The position numbers and the translations under genes were made by a program. From contig JAHHHN010000029.1 in assembly GCA_019359325.1 (NCBI GenBank), positions 1 to 64,000 on the forward strand: a DNA stretch of 64,000 bases, in the 5' to 3' direction. This document shows, in pieces, positions 29,018 through 35,932 of this stretch; position 1 is the stretch's first letter, and each line of letters begins with the position of its first letter. The notes below the pieces were generated by a model. The model was not told the origin of the DNA, did no database searches, and worked only from the letters and a program-made list of their open reading frames with translations. The DNA comes from Mojavia pulchra JT2-VF2. GTDB taxonomy: Bacteria; Cyanobacteriota; Cyanobacteriia; Cyanobacteriales; Nostocaceae.

Positions 29018-29809
29018 TTACTGTTCTCCCTGTGACCAAAGTTGTTTCAATGCTTCTTGCTTTGCGGCTTCTAAGCGCTTTTGCTCTTCGGGCGATACCT
29101 CACCTATCAACTGCCGTACTTCCGTCCGTTGCTTGTGCTGAATCTGTTGGGTGATGGCAGCTGGTAAGGCGAGTGATTTATCTTTGCCTTGCCCTGATGG
29201 ACGGAAGTTACGACGACGGAAGATATAGCGGAAGTGGCGTTTGTCCTGCGGGGGGAGCGATCGCCATACCTCGGCATCCCAACCAGGGGGTATGAAGTCA
29301 GTTGATGGTGGTAGCAAGTTTTGAATTTGGGATTGCAACTGAGCGAGCGCCTTGCCTTGTTCTTCGATTACCGTGTTTTGCTGTTGGAGCTTTTCCCAGA
29401 GTTGTGCAAGTAATTCTGAGGTTTGCGGGGCTAACTCTGCTTCACGAGTTTTAACAGCAAAGTAATTTTGTGCAGCAGCGATCGCACTTTTGCGGGGGTC
29501 GCCATTCATTGCCACCAAATAACAGGCGTGTCGTGAGAGCTTATAATCTTTCAGCACTTCCCGAAATGCCTGAGAAGCCCCAATTTGCGCCATTTGGACG
29601 ACATCGACCAGATGGTGGGATTGGTCTAAGCCGGAATTTTTAGCGCTGATTTTTGCCCTTTCAACGGTGTCCTTGATTCTTTTCCAAGTTTGATAACCCA
29701 GTAGTGTTAACAATTCTGTAGCTAGCCAATACTCACTCCCATCACTATCAACTTGTTTAATTTGGTCAAATGGACTGGGGTGACTTTCATCGAAAGTGAT
29801 TGCATCCAT
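29018..29809 (-). CDS. DinD/BRO-N-like DNA damage-type protein
   Basis: A 263-residue protein. Its N-terminal half matches the BRO-N/DinD pattern: FDQIKQVDSDGSEYWLATELLTLLGYQTWKRI, then DYKLSRHACYLVAMNGDPRKSAIAAAQNYFAVKTRE. The C-terminal part has a coiled coil (about 130-165) and a charged tail (KRHFRYIFRRRNFRPSGQGK), plausible for DNA binding. DinD in E. coli is SOS-induced and inhibits RecA; BRO-N proteins are common in phages and plasmids. AGGGGA precedes the ATG. It is coupled to the AlkB gene. Confidence 0.78.
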   Translation of the reverse strand: MDAITFDESHPSPFDQIKQVDSDGSEYWLATELLTLLGYQTWKRIKDTVERAKISAKNSGLDQSHHLVDVVQMAQIGASQAFREVLKDYKLSRHACYLVAMNGDPRKSAIAAAQNYFAVKTREAELAPQTSELLAQLWEKLQQQNTVIEEQGKALAQLQSQIQNLLPPSTDFIPPGWDAEVWRSLPPQDKRHFRYIFRRRNFRPSGQGKDKSLALPAAITQQIQHKQRTEVRQLIGEVSPEEQKRLEAAKQEALKQLWSQGEQ

Positions 29810-29962
29810 AATTTTTCCCCTGTTGATGTATGAACCTGTCGCAGCACTTCATGTACCTAGTTAACTTTTAAGTTTTGTAAACAGGTGTGTTATTTTGGTA
29901 GCGAACACATACACAACACCCATTTGTCTGTTGCGATCGCATTCTCTCTCTAGCGGTCGCTC

Positions 29963-30826
29963 TTACTTTTTCACCAACGTCATTTGCTTTTTGCTAGTGA
30001 AAGCCCCAGCCTGCTTGAGTGCCGCAGTTGGGTTCGGGTGTGCGAAAAACTCCTCGATTGCTTTAGTCAGCCCCGATGCAACAACTGGGTCATGGCAAGC
30101 ATAGATATAAACTGATTGCTGAGTGCCATTGACGAGGCGGTTTTCTTGGCGAGATCCCAACTGGGGGTAAAACGTGCGAACCCATGTCCCCAGATGTCCC
30201 CGGTAATGGGAACCACTGAGAGGGACTTTTTTACCAAGCTCACTCTCTGCAAAGTTGACCACGCCTAACCAGCGCTCTTCTGAAGGGGTTAGCAATTTTC
30301 TGTTGTGTTCAGCCAAGAGATTTGCGGCAAAGTCTTTAAAATGCTGCTCAATGTAAGGATTGAGTCTGCCCCCGGTGAGGTCAGCTAAAGTTTTCATTGC
30401 GTCCACCAAAGTTTGCAAGCGTTGCTCAACAGGAGGAAGGGCAGGGGTAGGTGGTTGAGGAATTGGTTGTATTTGTGCCTCAGCGATCATCACTTTTGTC
30501 AAGGTTCTGTTGGCCCAGACGCGGAACTCGACAGACACCCAGCGAGCTATATCAATGGCGATTTCTGGATGAACCCAAGTCCCTTGAGAGCTAGCACGCC
30601 CTGATATTTCGATGACAAGTGACGATATGGGGATTCCCATATCGTGGACAAGTGCTTGCAAATACTCGGTTGTAGACTTCAGTCTCATGTAATCAGCCAA
30701 TAATTTCTTATTAGCTTTAGCCATTTGAGAAGCATTCACATAACCCTTGGGGATAGCATACTTTCTTACTTCCCCGTCTTGAGCCATTTGATTAATTTCA
30801 GAGTCACGCCATAAATGTGTCAACAT
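29963..30826 (-). CDS. KilA-N domain protein
   Basis: A 287-residue protein with an N-terminal KilA-N domain (about 15-110). The visible features are YAIPKGYVNASQMAKANKKLLADYMRL and a second block GTWVHPEIAIDIARWVSVEFRVWANRTL. KilA-N is a DNA-binding fold of phages, plasmids and large viruses. The C-terminal 150 residues are helical with no recognised domain. AAAGGATT precedes the ATG. The context of DinD-like and AlkB genes fits a phage-like or plasmid early gene set. Confidence 0.85.
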   Translation of the reverse strand: MLTHLWRDSEINQMAQDGEVRKYAIPKGYVNASQMAKANKKLLADYMRLKSTTEYLQALVHDMGIPISSLVIEISGRASSQGTWVHPEIAIDIARWVSVEFRVWANRTLTKVMIAEAQIQPIPQPPTPALPPVEQRLQTLVDAMKTLADLTGGRLNPYIEQHFKDFAANLLAEHNRKLLTPSEERWLGVVNFAESELGKKVPLSGSHYRGHLGTWVRTFYPQLGSRQENRLVNGTQQSVYIYACHDPVVASGLTKAIEEFFAHPNPTAALKQAGAFTSKKQMTLVKK

Positions 30827-30863
30827 AATTAATCCTTTGAGTATTGCTCAAACAGTTGATAAA

Positions 30864-31319
30864 TCAGACATTCACCCGTACTAAATCCTCTTCCCGCACC
30901 AAACAAAAGCGACTGGGCATAGTGTTTGGTTGAGGAATAGCAGGGGATACCACTTCGACCAGATAAAACCAGGAAGTATGAACAAGCCCAATCCCCAAAA
31001 CTAACCTTTGCTTTGTCGGGCGATCGCAAGAACTCAACAGCACACACTCGCCCAACATAAAAGTTGGTTTTTTCAGATTGGTGTCCTTTAGCCGACCAGT
31101 ACCAAGAATTTGATGTTTTGTTGCGTGTATAACGTCGTCTTTAATCTCGATAATGTAATTCCAAGAATCCCGATACCACTGCACACCGCAACAGTAACCA
31201 AATGTCCTGAGTCCCTTAAGATAGACTTTTTCCAACAAATTGACCTCAACGGGTGGTATTTCTTGACCCCAAGGTGGCGAGAGAAACCAGCATTTTTCTA
31301 GTTCGGTGATTGCTTCCAT
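30864..31319 (-). CDS. DUF1392 family protein
   Basis: A 151-residue protein resembling the DUF1392 family known from Nostoc plasmids. The opening (ITELEKCWFLSPPWGQEIPP) and the centre (FGYCCGVQW) are characteristic, followed by a beta-rich C-terminus (LVLGIGLVHTSWFYLVEV). The function is unknown. The start codon overlaps the stop of the upstream helix-turn-helix gene (TAATG), so the two are translationally coupled. Confidence 0.7.
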   Translation of the reverse strand: MEAITELEKCWFLSPPWGQEIPPVEVNLLEKVYLKGLRTFGYCCGVQWYRDSWNYIIEIKDDVIHATKHQILGTGRLKDTNLKKPTFMLGECVLLSSCDRPTKQRLVLGIGLVHTSWFYLVEVVSPAIPQPNTMPSRFCLVREEDLVRVNV

Positions 31320-31579
31320 TACGCTTTTCCCTTCAAAAGATAATTGATGGCTTCGGTATCAAGAGCAGCAATGCGTTTTTTGATTTGCTGTGGTGGATTT
31401 TCAAGGAACTGTTTGAGATGCCAGATTCTAATTTCGTAATGCTTGGGATAGCGCTTATTCGCTTTGAGCCAACCCCGATGCACCCACAAACGAATAGTTG
31501 ATAGATTCAGCGAAAGAATATTAGCGATTTGATGGCAGGTGTAGTTTTCTAAGCCAGTAAATTGTCTGGTCATTTGCAA
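31319..31579 (-). CDS. Small helix-turn-helix (MerR/excisionase-like) protein
   Basis: An 86-residue protein with a winged-helix start of the MerR/excisionase kind: YTCHQIANILSLNLSTIRLWVHRGWLKANKR, then a wing-like YEIRIWHLKQFL. It could be a recombination directionality factor or plasmid regulator. TAATG overlap with the DUF1392 gene shows co-expression. No integrase is seen in the window, which argues against a dedicated Xis role. Confidence 0.7.
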   Translation of the reverse strand: MQMTRQFTGLENYTCHQIANILSLNLSTIRLWVHRGWLKANKRYPKHYEIRIWHLKQFLENPPQQIKKRIAALDTEAINYLLKGKA

Positions 31580-31621
31580 CTCTCCAATATTTCATTTAGA
31601 GAGAATATTCAACAGTGAGAT

Positions 31622-31825
31622 TTATTGGGATTGTTGGAGCTTGTGAATAATCCGAGCGCTGATAGATTCAAAGTCAACCTGAAAAATGTTCAAATCAGTC
31701 AGTATTTCCCCAGTGTTGTATCGGTCTGTTATGTACTGCTTGATTGCTGATTCGTTCAGCCCATCAGGAATATTGATATGAGCCTCACTAGTGATTCTTT
31801 CAACTACAGTAACGATGAGTTTCAT
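31622..31825 (-). CDS. Small hypothetical protein
   Basis: A 67-residue protein (VTVVERITSEAHINIPDGLN and a C-terminal helix). No family was recognised and no clear ribosome site is seen before the ATG. It is kept because it lies in the ordered minus-strand array with short gaps (about 40-70 bases) to its neighbours and has an even, charged composition. Confidence 0.5.
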   Translation of the reverse strand: MKLIVTVVERITSEAHINIPDGLNESAIKQYITDRYNTGEILTDLNIFQVDFESISARIIHKLQQSQ

Positions 31826-31894
31826 GGGATAAACCTGTGTAATGAATTGATGAGAAGAAGCCAGAATATTAACGCTCTCTGGCTTCTGTATTCT

Positions 31895-32698
31895 TCAAGC
31901 TGCTCCTACTTTTGCCCCTTGTAACTGCTGCATCCACTCGTTGATTGCCACCAACTCATCAACTCCCTGAGCAACTGTATCAACCACTTGCTTTTGATAT
32001 GAAGACTCGGCATGATTCGGGTGTTCAGTTTTATCAGCAGCCCAAGCAAAGCACATTGTTTTCACTAGTTCATCAACTTTACTAATGTGCAATTGGCTGG
32101 GGCTAATGGCATCTTGAAACTGCAACCACTCTTTTACTAAATCCAGTGGGTAATCAAGCAAAGTGCGTATTTTTCTGACTCGTAAATCTTGCGGAGCTAC
32201 AGTAGACGGTGGTTGATTCCGTGCGCCTCCTAATAACGTTTGAATGCTGTGAATGATTGCTCCCCAGTCAGCGTTCGGGTTCCATTCTGCCCTGATTCTT
32301 ACTTTAGTAGCCGCATCATATAACCGACAAAATACTGTATTCTCTTCGCCAGAAGTAACAGCAAGAATCAAAGGTTTAGAAAAGTCTTGTATAAGTGATG
32401 CAGACAAAAGAAATGTTTTCGCAAAATTGGTTTCTATGCCAGTTCTGATGATATAAATCTCATCCGCAGCGACAACAATATCTAACTTCATATTGTCCTT
32501 CCCTTTGTATTCTTTCGCTGTCAAACGCAGTTCTGATAAATAACCTGTTAAACCACGTTGTTGTACAGGAATTGTTCTATCCTGGTCAATGTTGTAGTGG
32601 TACCACAAAAATGATTCACCGCTGACTTCACCGTTTTTAACATACAAATAAATTGGTTCTGGAGGATTGCAAAGACCTAGTTTAATTTCAGTACTCAT
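31895..32698 (-). CDS. Conserved plasmid protein of unknown function (intact copy)
   Basis: A 267-residue protein with a paralogue at 41088-41796 that is nearly identical over its first 215 residues. The N-terminal half is beta-rich (IYLYVKNGEVSGESFLWYHY, GYLSELRLTAKEYKGKDNMK, IVVAADEIYIIRTGIET) and would suit an OB-like or other nucleic-acid-binding fold; this is only a guess. The C-terminal half is helical with a conserved VKEWLQFQDA block. It is one of five or six genes shared by the two modules of the window. Confidence 0.65.
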   Translation of the reverse strand: MSTEIKLGLCNPPEPIYLYVKNGEVSGESFLWYHYNIDQDRTIPVQQRGLTGYLSELRLTAKEYKGKDNMKLDIVVAADEIYIIRTGIETNFAKTFLLSASLIQDFSKPLILAVTSGEENTVFCRLYDAATKVRIRAEWNPNADWGAIIHSIQTLLGGARNQPPSTVAPQDLRVRKIRTLLDYPLDLVKEWLQFQDAISPSQLHISKVDELVKTMCFAWAADKTEHPNHAESSYQKQVVDTVAQGVDELVAINEWMQQLQGAKVGAA

Positions 32699-32710
32699 GT
32701 TGACCTCTTT

Positions 32711-32865
32711 TCAATTCAAAATTCAAAATTCAAAATGCAAAATTAGGAAGAAACATCATGTAGTGATGATTTGTTTTGAATACAAGCTCCCTTAATTTGA
32801 AAATTCAAAATGCAAAACTCAGATTGACTCTTCAATTTTTAATTTTTAATTTTGCATTTTGAATT
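32711..32865. repeat. AT-rich dispersed inverted-repeat element (ATTCAAAA type)
   Basis: Tandem ATTCAAAA units (from 32711) are answered by TTTTGCATTTTGAATTC (ending 32865), forming a long AT-rich hairpin. It lies between two array genes and provides the last codons of the gene at 32832. Relatives lie at 33552-33727 and 42131-42307. Confidence 0.7.
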
Positions 32866-33221
32866 CCCGAAGGGTTGTTCCAGGTTGCAAAGAAATCGTG
32901 CAATTCTTCAACGCTGGTAATCGCTGTCTCCCACAAGTAGGGGAATAGTTTACTGATAGTGTCTGTCTTGATTTGGGAGCAAATAATTAATCTGTCTTGT
33001 TGAGGAATGAGAACTATGGTGTATCTGCGGCGTTTGTTATTCTTAATTCTGTAACCAGAGTACTGATTGCGTTGAATAAACTCGTAATCATCGTGTTCTT
33101 CAATGCAATCTCTAGCTAAAGAATACAAATCATCAGATGGTGTTAATACTCTGATTTCAGTAGAAAGAACAACAGGTTTACCATCGACGACTTCAACAAT
33201 CTGATTGATTTCAAATTTCAC
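32832..33221 (-). CDS. Small hypothetical protein, end formed by a dispersed repeat
   Basis: A 129-residue protein starting at GTG 33221 (KFEINQIVEVVDGKPVVLSTEIRVL). No domain was recognised; the centre is basic (YSGYRIKNNKRRRYTIVL). The last ten residues (IQNAKLKIKN) are coded by the ATTCAAAATGCAAAATTAAAAA repeat, so the natural end of the gene was probably replaced when the repeat inserted. The corresponding place in the second module (41797-41918) lacks this gene entirely. Confidence 0.55.
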   Translation of the reverse strand: MKFEINQIVEVVDGKPVVLSTEIRVLTPSDDLYSLARDCIEEHDDYEFIQRNQYSGYRIKNNKRRRYTIVLIPQQDRLIICSQIKTDTISKLFPYLWETAITSVEELHDFFATWNNPSGIQNAKLKIKN

Positions 33222-33295
33222 AGTTATGGCTCTTTAATTTTAGGAATGGTGTGGCATAATGGAATATTTAGGTGAAATGTATCTTGAAGTCAGTG

Positions 33296-33335
33296 GCGAT
33301 TGCCTGAATAAAAGCACTCATTCAGGCAGTCGCTT
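33296..33335. terminator. Hairpin with T-run between array genes
   Basis: TGCCTGAAT (33301-33309) pairs with ATTCAGGCA (33320-33328); GCGA/TCGC outside extends the stem past one mismatch, followed by TTTT on the plus strand. It stands just downstream of the stop of the gene at 33340. The T-run faces the plus strand, so it may act as a processing or attenuation site for the minus-strand array. The second module has a different perfect stem in the same position (41872-41912). Confidence 0.45.
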
Positions 33336-33339
33336 TTCC

Positions 33340-33537
33340 CTAAGCAGAACTTTCCGATCCAACAGAAGATTTTTGATTGACCTTCAGTTCGTGCTTTAAG
33401 TAAGACAGCGCAGTTTGGGCATCCCCAATTGTTAAAGCAGGTTGATAATCAAGGGCTTTAAAATCTGGGTGTTTGGCTATCTCTTCAATAAATAATTGAG
33501 CCGCATCAATTAATGTATGCAAATTAGGATGAGACAT
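33340..33537 (-). CDS. Small conserved module protein (copy 1)
   Basis: A 65-residue acidic protein (HPNLHTLIDAAQLFIEEIAKHPDFKALDYQP then IGDAQTALSYLKHEL). A close paralogue at 41919-42116 holds the same position in the second module; conservation mainly in the first 50 residues supports it as a real gene. Function unknown. Confidence 0.65.
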   Translation of the reverse strand: MSHPNLHTLIDAAQLFIEEIAKHPDFKALDYQPALTIGDAQTALSYLKHELKVNQKSSVGSESSA

Positions 33538-33551
33538 TTTATTGCTCCTAC

Positions 33552-33727
33552 GAATTCAATTCAAAATTGAGAATTCAAAATTCAAAATGAAAAGAACCGA
33601 TTTTGAAGTGATTCATTTTGAGTACAAGCTTCTCCAAATTATTTGAAAATTGGGGTATTTAATTAATAAGGGCTTGATTTTGCGCTGTTCGTCTTAATTT
33701 TGAATTTTGCATTTTGCATTTTGAATT
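33552..33727. repeat. AT-rich dispersed inverted-repeat element in module 1
   Basis: GAATTCAATTCAAAATTGAG with ATTCAAAA units on the left is answered by GAATTTTGCATTTTGCATTTTGAATT on the right (the arms are longer than shown here because of tandem units). It fills the gap between two module genes. The same element is in module 2 at 42131-42307, so it was present before the duplication. Confidence 0.7.
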
Positions 33728-33737
33728 GTTTGAGTTG

Positions 33738-33938
33738 TTATTGCATTTCCTCAACAATTTCCAACAGAAAACCGCAGCCAGTGTTTTGCACTTTCACAAG
33801 CTTTCTATCGAGCAAATATTGAATAGCCACATTAGAAAACTTGATAGTATGCAATGGCGCACAACCTCCACGGCAGCTTAACGAGCGCAATAAATTAGCA
33901 GCAGTCAATTCGGAAAAGTTATTCTGTGATTTAGCCAT
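33738..33938 (-). CDS. Small conserved module protein (copy 1), possible winged helix
   Basis: A 66-residue protein (LTAANLLRSLSCRGGCAPLHTIKFSNVAIQYLLDRKLVKV). The helix-turn-helix-strand order could be a small winged helix, which is uncertain. The start overlaps the end of the upstream gene by eight bases in both modules (33931-33938 and 42511-42518). A close paralogue lies at 42318-42518. Confidence 0.65.
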   Translation of the reverse strand: MAKSQNNFSELTAANLLRSLSCRGGCAPLHTIKFSNVAIQYLLDRKLVKVQNTGCGFLLEIVEEMQ

Positions 33939-34257
33939 TTGTGCTACCTCCAGTTACATTTGCTAACTGTTGCTTGAGAACGTCTATTTGCTGCTGATGA
34001 GCGTCAATTTCAGCAGTGATTTGTGAGAATAATTCTTGTCGTGAAAGCGTTTTAATCTGATGCTCTTGGTAATGCAGCAAGTCTTGGGAATTCTTGTGAG
34101 GCATCAAAGCGTAACGCCAGCCTTGTCCATATTCTTCTGCCAAAAAACTATCTTGGGCGTAGTACTCAAGCCCAACGATAATTCCTTGCTGTGTGCGTTC
34201 ACCCAACGTAAAGCGGGGATACTCCCAGCCTTTGGGTATCGTGATCATGGGTTGCAT
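33931..34257 (-). CDS. Conserved module protein with ITIPKGWEYPRFTLGER motif (copy 1)
   Basis: A 108-residue protein. The start is set at the ATG at 34257 by alignment with the paralogue at 42511-42837 (both open MQP.ITIPK), so the longer upstream frame is not used. A beta-rich front (YPRFTLGERTQQGIIVGLEYY, YGQGWRYALMPHK) is followed by a coiled coil (about 70-105). I recognise no named family. It may be an adaptor with a coiled-coil dimer interface. Confidence 0.68.
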   Translation of the reverse strand: MQPMITIPKGWEYPRFTLGERTQQGIIVGLEYYAQDSFLAEEYGQGWRYALMPHKNSQDLLHYQEHQIKTLSRQELFSQITAEIDAHQQQIDVLKQQLANVTGGSTNG

Positions 34258-34367
34258 ATATTTAATTGGTGATTGAAGGGATTGGTGGAATTTTGGGAGA
34301 AAATTACTGAGGTTTATCCCAATCCGGTTGGTTATGTTTAAAACAAGTAAATCGTTATTTTTGTAAG

Positions 34368-34389
34368 GAGTGGGCATCAAAGCCCACTC
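34368..34389. other. Perfect hairpin just downstream of the first module gene
   Basis: GAGTGGGC (34368-34375) pairs with GCCCACTC (34382-34389) around ATCAAA, seven bases after the stop of the gene at 34396. It has no U-run, so it is probably an mRNA 3' stabiliser or weak attenuator. In module 2 only one arm remains; the other is replaced by a tandem heptamer repeat (42921-42959). Confidence 0.55.
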
Positions 34390-34395
34390 TTTCCC

Positions 34396-35241
34396 TTACG
34401 CTGCCACTGCCTCGTACTCCAGCAGCCTCCACCATTCGTCAGTCGTCAGTTCGTCAAATGCCCTGTCCAAGAGTTCATCGCAACACACAAAATTCACCAA
34501 TAGCGATCGCACTGACTCCATTGCAGAACTACACGCTACCTTCTGCTGAATGTCTGAAGAAGCGCGGATGACCCACCATTTGCCCTCTGTGCAGCCGACT
34601 TCGCCCAATTTCACATCATCCCGGTAAATACCATCAACGAGCAATTCCAACCCGTAGTTTTCGCACTGGTTGAATATCTGCACCATGATTTCGTTACCAG
34701 TGGTAGCTAATTCTTTGTCCTGTACTGGTGCTACGTATTGCTGGTAATCTTGTTCTCCCTTGCTCCCTGCGCCCTGCCCCCCTGCTTCTTCTTGCACTGG
34801 TAATGTGCCAGCTTTGTAGTGTGTACAGATGTAGCGGTGGCACTGCATTGGGGTGGCTGCACGATGGACTTCCGCACCGTTCACTATCACCACCCAGCGT
34901 TGCGTCGCAAAGTCATCGGCATCATGGGTGATTGCAGCTATGAGTTTGTCCCCGGTGTAATATTCCTGGTCGTAGAAGGATATTTCGACTATCGTTAGTT
35001 CTTCGGGTGCTACGACTTGGGCTTGGTCTGCGATGTGGCGGTTCAGTTCGGCTTGGGCGATGGTTTGTTCGTCAACCTTCTGAAGCTGGGCGGACTGGTG
35101 AGTGATGATTGCGCTAATCCAAGCATCCTTGCAGCGTTTGTCGCTTACTTCGACTGTGCAGGCGATTTCGCTGTAGATTTGCTTCAGACGGGCAATAGAT
35201 TTCAGGTGCAGCTGTTGATGAGTGTATATTGCATGAGTCAT
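34396..35241 (-). CDS. First gene of plasmid module 1, unknown function
   Basis: About 281 residues from the ATG at 35241 (MTHAIYTHQQLHLK); the longer frame to 35340 would include the leader hairpin and is unlikely. The conserved core is VAPEELTIVEISFYDQEYY, THDADDFATQRWVVIVNGAEVHRAATPMQCHRYI and the C-terminal CCDELLDRAFDELTTDEWWRLLE. It is paralogous to 42979-43755. A repeat-derived stretch (QEEAGGQGAGSKGEQD) interrupts the middle. No catalytic motif was recognised. It is divergently transcribed from the XRE regulator at 35390 and first in the long minus-strand array. Confidence 0.65.
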   Translation of the reverse strand: MTHAIYTHQQLHLKSIARLKQIYSEIACTVEVSDKRCKDAWISAIITHQSAQLQKVDEQTIAQAELNRHIADQAQVVAPEELTIVEISFYDQEYYTGDKLIAAITHDADDFATQRWVVIVNGAEVHRAATPMQCHRYICTHYKAGTLPVQEEAGGQGAGSKGEQDYQQYVAPVQDKELATTGNEIMVQIFNQCENYGLELLVDGIYRDDVKLGEVGCTEGKWWVIRASSDIQQKVACSSAMESVRSLLVNFVCCDELLDRAFDELTTDEWWRLLEYEAVAA

Positions 35242-35267
35242 AATTGATAAGTTCTGTAAAAGGACTA

Positions 35268-35302
35268 GAAAGCGCTCTAGATTCGCAGTCGGGGGCGCTT
35301 TC
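35268..35302 (-). promoter_or_regulatory. Conserved 5' leader hairpin of module 1
   Basis: GAAAGCGC (35268-35275) pairs with GCGCTTTC (35295-35302). The loop contains AGTCGGGG. It lies about 27 bases before the start of the first module gene. Module 2 has a hairpin at the same distance with the same loop but GAAAGCAC/GTGCTTTC arms: a covarying base pair. This supports a functional RNA structure in the minus-strand leader. Confidence 0.65.
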
Positions 35303-35318
35303 TTTATAAAAATTTTAC

Positions 35319-35334
35319 CGTAAAGAACTTTACG
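35319..35334. promoter_or_regulatory. Palindromic operator candidate for the XRE regulator of module 1
   Basis: CGTAAAG-AA-CTTTACG is a perfect palindrome, with a further half-site TTTACGCAAAG at 35344-35354. It lies between the two divergent genes and upstream of both, where an autoregulatory repressor would bind. Confidence 0.6.
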
Positions 35335-35389
35335 CGTCAATGTATTTACGCAAAGACTTTTTCGTTAGACTATTGATATAAGTCTCTTT

Positions 35390-35623
35390 ATGGGTAAAAT
35401 ACCAATGTCGCGTGTAGCTGAATTAAGAAAACGACTTGACCTCACACAACGGGAATTGGCCGATTTAGTTGGGGTTACTGAAACCACTGTTCGTAACTGG
35501 GAAAATAATCGCAGTGGGGTTGAATGGTTTGAGAGAATCGCAAAGTTGTGTGATGCTTTGCGATGCACTCCTAACGATTTGTTTGGATATCAGCAGATCG
35601 GAGAAAACGAAGAAGATGCTTGA
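35390..35623 (+). CDS. XRE-family helix-turn-helix regulator (module 1)
   Basis: A 77-residue protein, almost wholly a Cro/CI-type helix-turn-helix: VAELRKRLDLTQRELADLVGVTETTVRNWENNRSGVEW, then a third-helix region FERIAKLCDALRCTPNDLF. The ATG five codons in is an alternative start. It diverges from the array at 35241 with palindromic operator candidates between. It probably represses the array and itself. It is not closely related to the regulator of module 2. Confidence 0.85.
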   Translation: MGKIPMSRVAELRKRLDLTQRELADLVGVTETTVRNWENNRSGVEWFERIAKLCDALRCTPNDLFGYQQIGENEEDA

Positions 35624-35758
35624 CTCTAAATTCATCAATTCTCTTACCTCCTCAGCTTCAGCGTTTTTAAAACACCAATCCCAAAGATCCACCATACCCA
35701 GAATCTATTTGCACTTCACTCTGAGCAAGAATTACTGAATTATCAGAGGTGGGAAATC

Positions 35759-35932
35759 GTGTCTCAATCATTCCCCAAGCGCAAAAAAGCCACCATCTCC
35801 CCATCTCGCAACCCAGAATCGCCAAACTCAGACATCTCCGTTCCAGAAGATCCAGCTTCAGCAACAATTAACGTTACTACTGTTGAAGTACCAGAGTTGA
35901 CCGAGCAAGAGCAAAGCGATCGCTTGCACCTC
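35759..35932 (+). pseudogene. 5' remnant of a plasmid gene cut off by IS1634
   Basis: The first about 58 codons match the intact gene at 44287 (the VEVPELTEQEQSDRL block is identical). Similarity stops exactly at the left inverted repeat of the IS element at 35933. The rest of the gene is not found beyond the right end of the element, so the insertion was followed or accompanied by a deletion. Confidence 0.85.

Noticed and set aside
34258-34380. Longer start for the ITIPKGWEYPRF protein
   Set aside because: The paralogue in module 2 begins at the internal ATG (MQP), and the extra N-terminal part is not conserved.
35242-35340. Longer start for the first module 1 gene
   Set aside because: It would place the conserved leader hairpin inside the coding region, and the paralogue lacks this extension.
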